DNA of 64,000 nucleotides, taken from Ziziphus jujuba. Taxonomy: Eukaryota; Streptophyta; Magnoliopsida; Rosales; Rhamnaceae. Location: assembly GCF_031755915.1 (NCBI RefSeq), contig NC_083379.1, positions 13,191,501 through 13,255,500 of the forward strand, in the 5' to 3' direction. Below, in pieces: positions 22,972 to 35,218 of this stretch (positions are counted from its first letter, which is position 1; each line of letters opens with the position of its first letter). A program made the translations under genes and the position numbers. The notes beneath the pieces are model-generated. The model worked only from the letters and a program-made list of their open reading frames with translations. It was not told the DNA's origin and did no database searches.

Positions 22972-23841
22972 ATGGAGAAGAAGAGTGAAGAAGTTGATGA
23001 ATATGAAAGCTGGGAAGAGATTGAGTTGAAGCGAAGGAGAAAAAGACAGAGAGAAGCTGCAAGACTTGCGTTAGATCAGATTCAAAGAAGCGTAGCGTTC
23101 GGTGATGATCTTGAAGCTGAAAAGGAGATGGGGTTACTGTCTGGCTGGTCGCCTTACTACTATGTTGGTGACAGAAATCGGCCATTATTAAGTGGAATGG
23201 GGTTGTCTCTGAAGCATGAGTTTGAAGATGGTGATGATGAGGACGAGGAGGTCATCTTTTGCGGTGATATCAACCTCAACCTCAACCTCAACCTCAATCA
23301 TGGCAGCGCTATTCAAACAAAGGCAGCCAACAATATTCAATCATTGTCAGAAAGACAGACTGCTCGGGTTGCTATGTTAAAGTCCCGCTTTATGGACGTA
23401 ATCTCCAAGTCACAACACCAACTTGGTCTTCTTGATCATCGCACCAAAGATTTGAAGAAACAACAACAGCCAATGATCAAGTATCAAAATTTCGAGAGAC
23501 CAATCGAGGAGAGCAAAACCAAAATGGCGGCTACCATTAAAGATCAAGATTTGAAGAAAAAGCCAATGTTCAAGAACCCATGTTTCCGGAGACCAAGCTG
23601 CAGTAGTAAAGATTTCAAGAAACAACAACAGCCAATAATGAAGCTGGATCCAACTGTCAAGAGGCCGATCAAGGAGTGCAAAGCCAAATCTGCTACCATT
23701 ACTAAAGAACAAGATTTGAAGAAAAAGCTGATAGTGATCAAGGTCGATGGAGCTGGTATCAAGAAGCCGAGGCAGTGCAAAAGCAAATTGGCTGCCATTA
23801 AAGCTAGCTTGAATCGGAGGAGGTGTTACATGTTGCATTGA
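22972..23841 (+). CDS. Basic, internally repeated protein of unknown function, 289 aa
   Basis: I do not recognise a family. The N terminus (1-40) is charged and helix-prone with a basic stretch 'KRRRKRQREAARLA' that could be a nuclear signal. Residues 82-94 are acidic (Asp/Glu-rich), 101-109 is an Asn-Leu repeat, and the C-terminal half is Lys-rich. Two repeat units of about 40 residues lie at 160-199 and 214-253, each with D-[LF]-KKQQQP, RPI-[EK]-E-[SC]-K-[TA]-K and a terminal DLKKK; a shorter third echo lies at 263-276. No signal peptide or membrane segment is seen. The long frame has an ATG (22972) in an AG-rich leader and steady codon use. Nuclear or nucleic-acid binding is only a guess. 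The antisense open frames are shadows. Confidence 0.72.
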   Translation: MEKKSEEVDEYESWEEIELKRRRKRQREAARLALDQIQRSVAFGDDLEAEKEMGLLSGWSPYYYVGDRNRPLLSGMGLSLKHEFEDGDDEDEEVIFCGDINLNLNLNLNHGSAIQTKAANNIQSLSERQTARVAMLKSRFMDVISKSQHQLGLLDHRTKDLKKQQQPMIKYQNFERPIEESKTKMAATIKDQDLKKKPMFKNPCFRRPSCSSKDFKKQQQPIMKLDPTVKRPIKECKAKSATITKEQDLKKKLIVIKVDGAGIKKPRQCKSKLAAIKASLNRRRCYMLH

Positions 23842-25009
23842 AAATTCATTAGAGGAGCTACGTTGTGCTTGCTTACTTGTTAATCAAGAAACAAAAATAT
23901 GTATTGCTCTGTACTCTGCTTATCTTGATTATAGTGAAAACATTGGCAACAAAGTGGACGTAGCTCTCACATTGAGAGTGAACCACTCTAAATCTTGTGT
24001 TCCAGTTTTATTATTTTTTGTTTTTCTGCATTATTATTAGTTCTCTTGTATTTAAAAATTTATAAATAAACAATTAAAGAGAGATTGATTTCTAAAAGAA
24101 TAAAAGCAACTTGGATAACTTTAGGGCAAAATATCATTACTATATTTTCGAAGACAGCAAACATTGTTTTTAAGGGAAAGGAAAACATCTTTTTAAGTAT
24201 AGCTGTACACATGCACATATTAATTAATAATTAACATTAATTAATAATTTATTATTTTTTTTTTTTGGTGAATACATTCTTTAATTAATATTTGCAAGAG
24301 TATCAAATTTAAAGGGTTGTTTTTAATTACTGCCACAAATAAACGTGGTGTGGCCTGTGTATTAGGTTTTTATTTTTTTATTTTTTATTTTTCCTCCTTG
24401 AGGTTACGGGTAGACCAAAATTGCGGTTTGCAGTCGACTCAAATCTGCTTGAGCACTCTCAAAGAAATTTCTGAAACCAAAACAAAATCAGCAACTGGAA
24501 TAAATTCTCTTTGTCATCATTTGCTTCATGCATAACAATTTGTAGGCCTATTTTTTTTCTTCTCCATGTTTTCTGCAAATTAAGTAGATCATTTAATTAT
24601 TATTATCAAACGTCGATAATAATTCTAGTTCAGATTTGACCATCGATGATGATTTAAAAAAAAAAAAGATTTGACCATTGATTATTGATTCAAAGTATAT
24701 TCCGATTAAAGGTTCCTTGGACCTGAAAGTAGTCGGCATTTTGACCTGACTTATAAAGAAACCTAGATCATTACTCGATTGGACATTTTATGAGCTATAT
24801 TATTGGTCGTCTTTTTTATTTTATTTTATTATTATTATTATTATTTTGATGATGATGATGATGATGAAATAAACATTAGGCAACGTTTCAGAGTGTTGCT
24901 ATTTCCACGATCAGAATTATTTTTCTCACTGTTATTTTTTCGAAATTACAAATAAATCCTTTCGGTGTTCTTTTTTTTTTTTCAGTTTGATTTTTTAAGG
25001 TTTCATGTT
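23842..25009. other. 3' flank of the 289-aa gene and intergenic DNA
   Basis: 24020-24600 matches the window start (1-420), marking a segmental duplication. The rest is AT-rich with ATT and ATG microsatellites (about 24827-24867). The open frame at 24317-24535 looks like chance. No gene is seen. Confidence 0.5.
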
Positions 25010-25240
25010 GGCTTCTTCTTCATCGCATCGCCGACAAATTCCTGCCCAATCTAGGCATGATCGAACACCTTCAAAAATTTGACCTATTTCCTTTAATGGG
25101 TCTCTCGCATAATAGTTCTTCAACGCTTCCCAGCTTTAGTTTCTTAGATTTGTCGAACAATTGGATCTCTGGCGACATGTCTGAGGATGTAGCACTAATT
25201 CTGCCTTCTCTTTCACTAATATCCCATTATCAAAAGTAGC
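25010..25240 (+). pseudogene. Decayed leucine-rich-repeat fragment (receptor-like protein type)
   Basis: The frame 25057-25239 encodes about one and a half LRR units: 'LPSFSFLDLSNNWISGDMSE' followed by 'DVALILPSLSLIS'. The LDLSNN..SG motif and the 'LILPSL' start of the next repeat are typical of extracellular LRRs in plant receptor-like proteins and kinases. There is no signal peptide, no further repeats and no transmembrane region, so this is a relic. It could also be chance similarity in a Leu/Ser-rich frame. Confidence 0.4.
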
Positions 25241-25774
25241 TTTTTTCTTACTGAACCATTACACAAAATTCTTGTATAGATAACATGTCATTCGTCCTTG
25301 TCAACAAGAACAATTGATAATAATTGGGGTCCAAATAGTCCAGTGTACCCTGAGAAGCTATACAAACAAGCTCTCGAAATACCAAAAGCCTCAAAAGTCC
25401 AAAATCTTTCTTGTTTATAGTTGATTCCAGAGCTTTTTAGTTTTTGAAACTTGCTCTATGCCAATGGAATTGTTTTTTTTTTTTTTTTTTTTTTTTTTAA
25501 ATATAATAACAGAAAAAAAAAATTTTAATTTTTTAAAATATAATAATAAAAAATAAGAGGAGTTTTTAGTAATTTTATAGAAAAGTACAGTGGGAAAAGA
25601 AATTTCAATGGTGCAAATAGCAGCACTCACGTTTTAATTCCTTTTCCCTCCTTTCGAAAACCGAAACAGAGCTTCCTCTTCCTCTTTACCTTTGCTTACT
25701 CTTATCCACAACAAAATAGCAGTTGTAGAGCAAGCCTGATCTGATGTAGGCCTTGCGCCACAGCCACATCTCAG
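25241..25774. other. Intergenic DNA with long poly(T)
   Basis: It contains a run of about 30 T (25468-25498). From about 25630 a CT-rich tract resembles a plant 5' leader. No supported gene is seen. Confidence 0.35.
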
Positions 25775-25897
25775 ATGTATCGGTTCTCTTTCTCTACCAC
25801 TTTTTATTGTTTCACCAACCCTAGACCCAGATCTTCCAAAGCTTCTTCTCAGAATTTCACCATGACTTCTCACTCTCCAAGATTCTCACGGAGATGA
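25775..25897 (+). other. Possible truncated first exon, 40 codons (uncertain)
   Basis: An ATG frame follows a CT-rich, leader-like stretch. Its product is rich in Ser, Thr, Phe and Arg, has no acidic residue and reads like an organelle presequence ('FTNPRPRSSKASSQNF'). It stops at 25895-25897 and I found no convincing downstream exon. It may be a relic of a 5' exon left by duplication, or noise. Confidence 0.18.
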
Positions 25898-27973
25898 GCA
25901 GTTTTCTGGCGCTCTTAACCTTTTTTTATCTCCCCAATATCAGCTACTTAGCTCTTCTTACTCTTGTTGATTGATCAAACTTTTTCTTCAGTTAACCTAC
26001 TTTATCTTCCAGTTGTTTTTTATCGCCGATGCAAGCAATAAAAAAAATTTGGAAAATGGTGGTTTTGATTCGTAATTTTGTTTTTTTTTTTTTTTTTTTT
26101 TTTTGTCCCGGTCATAGAGTCTAGCCCTCGCCATTTTCTTCAATTTCTTGGTAAAAAATCGAAACGAAATAATTGACCCCCCAAAAAAAACCATGTGCAA
26201 TAGAAGAATCTTGTTTGATTCTGTCAATTTTTTTTTTTTCTTTTTCTATACATATATATATATATATATATATTTAAAATAATAGTCTTTTGGCTTTCTT
26301 TTTGTCTAAGAAATTTGATTTTCTTTTGTATTTGTTCTAATGGGCTTGTGAATTCCAGAAGGAAATGGAGAGTGAAGAAGAGATGAATCATGGACCATGG
26401 TGGTGTCTATGAGATATGCTTGGATAAGATAGTGCTGCGGAAATGGCTATTGTTAAAGGTTGAGAGAATGCTTACTGGTTTATCTGATCAATTTCATATC
26501 TGGCTTTACTTATTTAGGTTTATTATCATTTTATTTTGCTGTGCTGCATTTGATAACCGTATAAATTCTTTTTAGACAACTAGGAAGCTGCTTTAGCCTT
26601 GTAGTTGGCTTTCTTTTGTGTGGTTCTGGTTGTGCTTAATGTGCTTTTCTTCTGATTTAATTTCCGCTGAGATTAGTTCTATTATTATTATTGTTTTCCT
26701 TTTATCTCGGTTTTGTTGTGGGGTGGGTTTGGCAATGGTGACTGTTATGCAGACTTTTGGTTCGTGTGATCTCCAAAAATATAATTAATTTTATGACTAG
26801 TTTATGTCTTATCATAATTACCATGCGGAAGTCGTAAAAAGGGTGAGAATGCAATTAGATTTATGATTCATGAGGCCTTCTTTTGTACACTTAATTAAGA
26901 GGGTTAAACTCATTGTTTTTGCTTTAACTAGTGAACAATTTGCTCTTTTGATGATGTGGTACTTAATTCATTGTATTCAGTGCTGGAGTGTTGTTTTTAA
27001 TATTGCTGACTCCAAGGCAGATTTGATGCTTATGTGCAATAGCTGATTTGGCATGGTCGTTGCCCATATATAAGTATATATATATATATATATATTGCTA
27101 TGTATGGTATGTGTGAGAGCTTGGGTGAGCTGAGCATTCTTTGTAGCTAGAGTTGTGTAGAGAGAATGAGCCTCCATTTAGCTTTTGCAGTGAGATGCCA
27201 TTGAAGAGCTGTTATAAGCTTATAATCTGTATTTCCTATGAAGATTAATACAATCAGACTTCCTTGTTGAGCGAGATGCAGTAGCATGATCTTGTGTTAC
27301 TCTTTCTAAAAGATGGGTTAACTCATCTAGATTTCTTGTCTAAGAAAGTTTTCTTAAGTTCTTTTATTAATAAAAAAATGGTTCCTGTTTCTAATCACAT
27401 GCATGTAAATTTAATTGGCTGAATATGCATGAAAATGTAGTATTTCAAGTCTAAACTCTTTGGTTTTGCGCTTAGATATTGTGTATTTTACATCTTTAGG
27501 ATAACTTGAAAACAAGGTTGACTTGTTATGATATCGGTCATTAATTTTACTATCCTTTTTCCAGTTTAGGTGCTCTACTGTTTCTGAAACTTAATTCTGC
27601 CCCCTACTTATGGTTTCTTAAAATTAAATATAGACATTCTTTTTCACTATCTTTTTATGAGGTATCTTAAATATTTGTACGTTTATGAATTCTCATTAGT
27701 GTGAAAGAGTCACCAGGCTATTTTGTCAATTGGCATTAAATCCTCCACTAACAAACAAATGATAAAAATATCTCCCACATAGAAACCAGTAGATCCTAGA
27801 AGTTAATATAGATCTTCATCAGAAAACTTTGTAGCTAAACTTTTGAATGTGAATGAAATAGATCTCCATTTTATTAACAAACTAGCATAGAGAGAGAGAG
27901 AGAGAGAGAGTATAAACAAGCAGAAAACACCTCACTACTATTTACCGGCTTATTCACCTTTAATTTTATAACC
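25898..27973. other. AT-rich intergenic DNA
   Basis: Poly(T) at about 26081-26104, TA microsatellites (about 26253-26273 and 27068-27096) and a GA microsatellite (about 27891-27911). A possible splice acceptor followed by an AG-rich stretch occurs near 26358, but I could not assemble exons. No gene is seen. Confidence 0.4.
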
Positions 27974-30433
27974 TTAACAAGAGTTACAGATAATATTGGT
28001 TAAGCCCTTGGCATTTCGGGTCAGGAAATTATGCAAATCGCTCCTTTCTTTAGACTCTCCAAAGTTCTCCATTTCAACTTCTACCAAGAAATGTCGCCAA
28101 CATGTTGCGCAGCAAACCGCATCCTCTTCAACTGCACACTTGTAACGGAACTGCATATATTTATATTAAATTTTGTTAATTTCATTAATAATGAATTGAA
28201 TATATATTTATATATGTAAATCAGTCCCTTTCAGGTGTGGACATTCACAAATTATATAACTTGCAGATCCAGTATTTTCAATCTTAGAAACAATACACTG
28301 ATTAAAAAGCATACCTTCAAAGAATACACTATGCCGTCTTGTAATTTTATAGAAATTGTTTCCGGATGAGGAACAAACCATAGCAAACCTTCAACCAATT
28401 GCACAATATTATGCTTTCTGTACTTCACTTCTACCTTTAAATGCTTGAGATCGTACAATGGAGAAATCATGGTCTCTCTTATGTTTTCAGGATAAATCAA
28501 TACCTTTCAAAAGTTAAAGAAAACAAACAAACAAGTTCAAGGTCAATCACTTTTTGAATAATAATAAAATTGAAAAATATATAAAATATATATTTAAAAT
28601 AAAATAAATAAATAAATAAATAAATAAAAAACCACACACCCACCCAGCCACACGCCCACACACACTAAAGAAAGCATTAGTACTGCTACCGACACCTAGC
28701 TGGTTAATTACCAATGGATGTGGCAATTAAAGATGTGTCATAATGATGTGTAACTATTTTATTGATGAAAAATTAATAGAAACTAAATATGATTAAGTGA
28801 AATTCAATATAAAGCAATAAGATAATGATATGTCATTTATTTGGTACTAATATCATCATTGTAAACAAAAAAAGTAAGATATAAAATGGTTTAGTAAAAA
28901 AAGAAAGAGAGTGAGACAATATGGATAGGTAGGTATTACCTCTGTAGAGATATCATGCAGAAACAAAGTTTCGCATTGATTAAAGGATTCAATAAAATTC
29001 CTGAAAGGTCGATGATACTGTTCCGAGATAAGGGAAGGTCTATTCAACCATAGTTTGGCATGAAGCTTAGACTTAGAGATGAGGAGCGGAGGTGAAGGCA
29101 GTAAATCCCCTCTGTAAATGAATGAAACTAAGTTTGGAGCTTCAATCTCAACTGAAGACAAATTCGCACATGTGCTCAAATTCAAGCTTCTTAGTTTCCC
29201 ACCACAAAACTCAATCTTGTTCAATAAATTGCACCCTTTCAGTTCCAAATGCTCAAGAAATAGAAATCTAGATAAATTGTCTTCAACCCATTTATCTGTC
29301 ACAACACTAGCACCCCCCAGTTTCAGGCTTTTGAGATTTTTACAGTTGCTGATATTCATGCTCTTACAATGATTTTTCTTCTCCAAATCAAATACAAAAG
29401 ATTCAAGGTTTGGGGCTGTAATGTGAATATTCTCTAGTCCTTGACATTTCATCAAAACCAAAGTTCTCAGATTGTTGCTGCTAAAACAAATATTCTTCAA
29501 TCTTGTACAGTCATACAGCTTAAGAGTCTCAAGCAAGTTCAAGCTAGAAACATGGTCCGAAAACCACTCATTAGTTATAATTTTTGTGCTCTTGAACCGT
29601 AGGAATTTAAGAGTCTTGAAAGAGTTGGGATCGAATAATATTTGACAACTTTGTTTTTGAAACAGCACATAAGCTGAGTATGAAAAAGATTCAAGACGGG
29701 CCTGAGGATCGATGCTAATCTTCACCAGCTGGGGACAAGAATTCAATACAACATGCTTGAGTTTATCACCAAGCAAGCTAATAGTTTCTAACCCAGTGCA
29801 GTAAGTGAGATCAACATCCTCGATCAACGGACAGCTCAAAACCAAATTTCGATGCCTTAACTTCAAATTAAACCCATTAATCTTCAATCTAGTGATGTGT
29901 TGGGCTGAAAAGATGGTGTTTTGCAAATTGCAAACTTGGCTTTGTTGGCTCAAGGGATAAACCCTTTCATTTGTCAAATTAAACTCTTTGACTTTGTTGG
30001 CCAATGAAAAGTCTACCATCTTAGAAGCCAAAACATCACTAGTTAATGGACTCACAAAACTCAGCCTGGGAAAACAAGTATCACTGTGATAATGAGTAAG
30101 CAATTCAAGAGATTTAGTCACAAAATCAGGGAAGAAGGAAATAATTTGGTAAGATTTAAATTTTTTTGAGCTTTTTTTGAATGAGTCGAAATTGAAATCG
30201 AGTACTGGAATGGATTTAAATGCAGAGAAAAACTTCTTGGAAGTGAAGCTGAAACGAATTGCATCCTCCAAAGAAAGCAAAGACGTGATTTTGATGATCA
30301 ATGATTCAGGCAAGTCTGAGATTAGGTCATGATCATGATGGGTTTTCTCTAATTCTTCCATCTTCTTTATTTTCTTCAATGGCTGATCAACATAATATTC
30401 TCTCAAACTCGAATTCAAAGTTTCTTCTTCCAT
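27974..30433 (-). CDS. F-box/LRR protein, three exons, 619 aa
   Basis: It likely encodes a substrate receptor of an SCF ubiquitin ligase. Exon 1 is 30433-28940 (498 codons, donor GAG|GTAATA), exon 2 is 28503-28315 (63 codons, acceptor GAAAG|GTATTG, donor AAG|GTATGC), and exon 3 is 28150-27974 (58 codons plus TAA, acceptor ATGCAG|TTCCG). All junctions are phase 0. The F-box is at about 37-75 ('HDLISDLPESLIIKITSLLS', 'FTSKKFF'). LRRs of the 'LKSLKLGGA', 'LEHLELKGC', 'LRSLNLSTCANLSSVEIEAP' type fill about 130-450. Exon 3 adds the usual ending '..CWRHFLVEVEMENFG..' and 'RNAKGLTNI'. I chose the ATG at 30433 because the upstream part of the frame (to 30499) is AT-rich; a second in-frame Met is 24 codons on. 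Splice sites are predicted from sequence only. The target is unknown. Confidence 0.85.
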
Positions 30434-30497
30434 CTGATCGCAAGTTCTTTTTTTTATCACATTAAATTCTAATGTTAAAGCTAGAATTTTATATAGC

Positions 30498-30620
30498 ATA
30501 GGGGTTTTCTGATATTCATTATTCCAATTTAGATTAGGAAACCTCTAATTTCCAAATTAGATTAGGATGTATAGGGGTTTTCTGATATTCATTATTCTAA
30601 TTAGATTAGGAAACCTTTAA
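30498..30620. repeat. Tandem direct repeat in the F-box/LRR upstream region (period 73 bp)
   Basis: 'ataggggttttctgatattc' begins at 30498 and again at 30571. Each is followed by a 'gattaggaaacct' block. The repeat lies about 65-190 bp upstream of the ATG on the minus strand, so it duplicates part of the leader or promoter. Confidence 0.8.
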
Positions 30621-30639
30621 GTAACTCCAGAACAAGTAG

Positions 30640-30765
30640 GAGACACCTCACTACTATTGGATCAGCTTATTCACCTTTAGTTTTATCACCTTAACAAGAA
30701 TTAGAGATAATATTGGTTAAACACTTGGCATTTTGGGCCAGGAAATTATACGCAATTAAATATAT
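30640..30765 (-). pseudogene. Last-exon remnant of a lost F-box/LRR paralogue
   Basis: This segment aligns with 27920-28045, the end of exon 3 and 3' UTR of the intact gene. Read on the minus strand it encodes 'NFLAQNAKCLTNIISNSC' and a TAA at the equivalent place (intact gene: 'NFLTRNAKGLTNIICNSC'). Nothing further upstream is recognisable. It shows that a tandem F-box/LRR copy once sat directly upstream. Confidence 0.78.
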
Positions 30766-31239
30766 AAATTAATTAATTAAAAACAAACTATATTATCAGG
30801 CAACATCTAGTCATTCAATTTTTAAGGTGGTTATGTACAAAAGGCATAATTTTTTAGTTTTCCTTATTACTTGTATATATATATATATATATATATATTT
30901 AATTTTTTATATTATTTTACACAAAAAAAAATTAATTTGGAAAATTATTTTTTTAATATGACAAATTTAACAATTTTTTAAAAGAAAATAAACCTAATTA
31001 TGCAACAAATAATTGAGTTTAGGAAGCACAGTAACAAAATAATAATAAATAATCCTTAGAGACCAAAGTTCAAAATATAGTATTTTTGTTAAATATAATA
31101 GTGATAATACTGTACTTCTTCTTTGTCTTCCATCTCCTCTGACTAGGAAAGCCGAGATGAGTTCGTCATATATAAAAAGAAAAAAATATAAGCAAATGGA
31201 GTTATCCGTGCGAACCGTGCCCATAACTAGCTGAAAAAC
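30766..31239. other. AT-rich intergenic DNA
   Basis: It contains an AT microsatellite (about 30876-30898) and poly(A)/poly(T) runs. No gene is seen. Confidence 0.4.
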
Positions 31240-32720
31240 TTTTTATCCAAGAAGTTTGATCGAAATTCGCAATATGATGAATTAGTGGAGCTTCTTGTTC
31301 TTAGTTGTTGTGGGTTCAGTTACTATCTTCTTGTAACTTTTTGTGTATATTTTGGGTGATCGTAGAGATTAATGCATGCTTGCCAGTTTGATTTTCTTGA
31401 TGATTTCTATTTACTTGAGATGGATAAGAAAGGTTTCCCCAATTAACCCAGTTCAATTTCTCTGCTTTTAAAACCAATTTACATCGAAATTGATCTTACA
31501 GAGATAGAAATTTAGAAAAATGCTTTGGAGTTGGAAGATATATACAACGCCCTTTAGTTTGGCTACGAGCATGTTGGTTTTGTGTTTGTAAGCTGCCCAT
31601 TGTATAAAAAGGAAAACAAACAGCATATACTGAAATATCAGATTGATGAAATTTTCCACCAGAATACTTTTCTTGTTTATATATCATTAACCTTTTTACC
31701 AAGAGCAACTAAAATGGATAAATTCAAAGGTTTTTATTTTTTATTTTTTAAACGAAACAGAAAACTGAAATTGTGGTTTTAATAGAGCAGAGATGGTTAC
31801 GGTGGGTTTGGTAAGTGAACAGTTACTTTCTTTTTTATATTTTTTTATTTAAAAAGGTGAATTTAATTTACAATTTCGTAAAAAAATTTATAAAAATTCA
31901 ATAAAATTTTTGGGATCAAGGTTGGATTTTATATCAATAATTTTCTTCACAATTTAATTTTTGAAATCTTTTCAAATTCATTAAAATCAATCATTTTTAA
32001 AATTATTTAAAATCAATGATTTTTTGAATATTTCTATATTTTAAAAACAATTTATAAAGTCTTAAGTAAATGAACTTGGATTTTATGAACTTTTATAAAA
32101 TACATAAAAATATAAATTGAATATCATTAAATTTGTATAAACTTCTTTAAAATTTAAATAGAATATTTCTAAACTTTTAAATACTTTTTAAATACTTTAA
32201 ACTTTAAATTGAATATACTCAATTTTTTTTCTTTTTCAAAAATATTATTTAATTGAAAAATAGGTGATTTACATATGTTTGTTTTTTAACTCTTTGTTTA
32301 TTCAAAATCATGCCAGTTAAGTAGATAATTCTCCATGCCATCTTTTATTGTTACACATACTAAATTTGTTAATCAAAATTTTGATAAATAATAATATGGT
32401 AATATACGAATAGTTGATAAATTATTCGTGCTTTATAATTATAAAAGAAAAATTAATTCTATAATGCTAATTTACTATTCACTCAAAGTTTGATAGACAA
32501 ATTTGACAAATATAGAATTACTGTTTAACATATATACTATATATAAAAATAAAAAGGTTTAAATTCAGTTATTAAAAAAAAATTAAACTATTGAGAAAGA
32601 AGTCAAAAACTAGAAAATTTTGTAAATCTATAAATTACAAAAGTTAATTTGGCTTTTGTCTTTTGTGTATCTATTTGATAAAGCTAATTTTTAAATAAAA
32701 AAGTCTACTCAAAAGTTAAA
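31240..32720. repeat. Third copy of the F-box/DUF295 downstream segment (empty TRIM site)
   Basis: It is co-linear with 4321-6060 at the blocks listed there. At the position of the TRIM this copy reads continuously ('ggtgggtttggtaagtg', about 31801-31817). It has no F-box coding sequence. The stretch to 33013 is AT-rich and I see nothing else in it. Confidence 0.58.
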
Positions 32721-33013
32721 AAAAAAAAAATTTGTTAAAAGGTAAAAATATTTGATAAGTGTCAATAAACATTTGTCGATCAAAAAAATAATTTTTTTTA
32801 ATAAATCCAAATTTTAATTTTTTTTATAATTTTTTCACATATATATATTTTTTTTTATTTATAATCAAATACTTATTAGTATTTTAATAAATATTTTTTT
32901 TAAAAAAAATCTATTATATAAAATTTTATAAATTAAAACTCTACATTTTTATCTGCTATATGAAACGGATACTTAACACGGTGTTTTATAAACCTCCCAA
33001 GAAAGCGTAGTGA

Positions 33014-34268
33014 TTTTTGTTTTTTTTTTTTTGGGTAATTATCCTGCATTAACGCACAAAAGAAAACCCCACCAAAGGGCTTACACCAGAGAGGAAGGGG
33101 ACCCTTCCTCAGAAGAAAGCAAATCAAAAATAAACGAGGGAAAAAGGGGCAATCCAGGACCCTCCCAAATGCCATAAACAGAACCTCTCAAAGCCCACTT
33201 CACTAAGGCATCAGCAAGATGATTTCAATCCTAGGAGACCAGTCTTAGGACCAATCATTAGTTGCAAAAAGCTCTCTCAAATGGAGAATATCAAAACGAG
33301 AATCCCATATACAAGGATCATTCTTTCCATTAATCTGGTACACCACACTCTGGGCGTCACTCCACCAACCTAAAGCCTTCCACCCTTTCCCCAAAGCCAC
33401 CTCAGAAGCCCAAGATAAAGCTTTAAATTCTGCTAGCTTCACAGAATCAGAGATCATGCCTTTAGCAGCAGCTAAGATGACATTCCCATAAGCATTCCTC
33501 ACAACCAAGGCAGCAGCACTTTTGCGCCCCTTGACTGCAGCATCTACATTGACTGCCAATCTACCCGGTGCAGGGCAAAACCAACATTTAGGGTGATCCA
33601 ACTTGGGCTCTTTCAAACCCATAGTTCTCATTCCTTCCAAAAATTCATCCACCATGAACTCAAACCTCCTCACCAGCACGGCTATACAATTATCTTTCTA
33701 GAACAACTTCTTATTCCTTAAGCCCCATATCACATAAAGAAGGCAACAAAAGACCAAAGAAAGAGAATTAGGATCAGTGTCAAATCTATCCAGAGTAAGG
33801 GGGTTCAAGCACCAAGTAACCAACTCCTCAATATTATTGCAATTAATATCTTCGAGTCGTAATCCCCATATGCTTCCAAATGCCACGGCTTTCGAAACTG
33901 GGCATTCTTTGAATAGGTGAAAGTAGATTCCTCCTTTTCTCCACATAACGAACAAAAGACATCTCCTACTTCAAACATGTACCCAATGGCTTGCTTGGTG
34001 GGTAGCACCTACGCAACCACTCTCAAAAGGAAAATCTTGACCTATTCATGTAGGTTGGCCTTCCAAATAGCTTGCCAAATTCCTACTTGGGCTGAACCCA
34101 AGTCTTCTTGAAGTAGCTCACTGCAACTCTTGACTGTGAATATGCCATTACCACTTCCTGTCCATAAAAGGCTATCCTCGCAAAGACTCCTTGGTTTCTC
34201 AAGCTGAAGGATAGCATTGGCCGATTGAGAGTCAAAGATTTCTTTAATAACAATTTCCTTCCACCGCC
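33014..34268 (-). pseudogene. L1-type LINE, 3' part: zinc-ribbon-like region, RNase H and poly(A)
   Basis: On the minus strand this is the end of a plant L1-type ORF2. Near 34070-34268 the frame encodes 'GSGNGIFTVKSCSELL', the usual region after reverse transcriptase. Then comes a Cys-rich stretch near 33950 ('VFCSLCGEKEESTFTYSKN'). The RNase H domain is at 33679-33245 with 'LAVNVDAAVKGRKSAAALVV', 'LAEFKALSWASEVAL' and 'WWSDAQSVV', giving Asp, Glu and Asp of the active site. The poly(T) at 33014-33032 marks the poly(A) tail. In-frame stops show it is dead. The left part of the same ORF continues at 60186, after the 25.9-kb insertion. Confidence 0.87.
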
Positions 34269-35218
34269 TGTCAGGACCCGTCCAGAATTCCTCCTCCGGA
34301 ACCCTAGACAGCCCTGATCCCAGGGAAATACCACCGAACCTTCCAACGGAAAATCCGGCAGCACCTCCCCTAAGGGATTTACTTACCACAAATTTACCTG
34401 CACTGAAAACACACTTCAAAAATATCCCCTTATTCCTCCCACAAACTACAAATTGGTTCCACAAATTGCAGTACTTAAAAAAATAAATACAGTAATCCAG
34501 TGCAAAATAAATACAACAAGAGTGAAAGAAATATTACAACTGCAATAAAAGAATAACAGGGTACTGCCGAACTAAAACAGCGAGGAAGATCAAGTCCGCT
34601 CCGAGTGAACACCGACAACCTGGTACCTAGAGGAACGGAATTTAAGAGTGTGAGATGCTAATCATCTCAGTGAGCGACCCTACTACTATACCATATATTA
34701 TCACAGTAATAAGTATAAATAATAATTATTTGGAAATAATATTTTCTCTCAAAACCCTTACAATTCACTCAGTTGGAAAGGTTCCCCTTTTAAAACAATT
34801 TCACAAAACTCTTTATCCATATTCCCCGAAAACCAAGACATCAATTAAATACCAGAAGCGGTAACAATTATATTTTTAATTCCAATTCAGTTTCCAAACA
34901 TTTTATTTTTAAAACACAGTTCTGAAAATCATTTGATGCACCCACTATATACCAGTGGCGCCAACAGTACCCAGCGTCCCAAGGTACCGCCAGACAGGAG
35001 GTTATAGAGAGAAACCGGCATACGGTCGCGTGGCGTCCCACAGCGCCGCTGCTAACCTGGTGTCCCGGCCAAAGGGGGGTGGCCGCCCTCTCCAATGGCA
35101 TCCACAGGACACCCTCATAATATCAACCGCGCGCTACTCACACCCACCTGCGCGCTAATCACATCACCTGCGCGCTAATCACAACCGTGTGCACACTAAC
35201 CATATCACATATACCATA
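34269..35218 (-). repeat. Outer family-B LTR 1, first part
   Basis: It holds about 950 bp of LTR up to the inner insertion; the rest resumes at 44631. It carries a 20-bp extra duplication ('cacctgcgcgctaatcacat' type, about 35150-35180) absent from the other copies. Confidence 0.9.

Noticed and set aside
33917..34111. Short plus-strand frames opposite the LINE
   Set aside because: They are antisense shadows of the LINE ORF2.
34042..34464. 140-codon minus-strand frame crossing 34269
   Set aside because: It is a chimera of LTR and LINE sequence across the insertion junction, not a gene.
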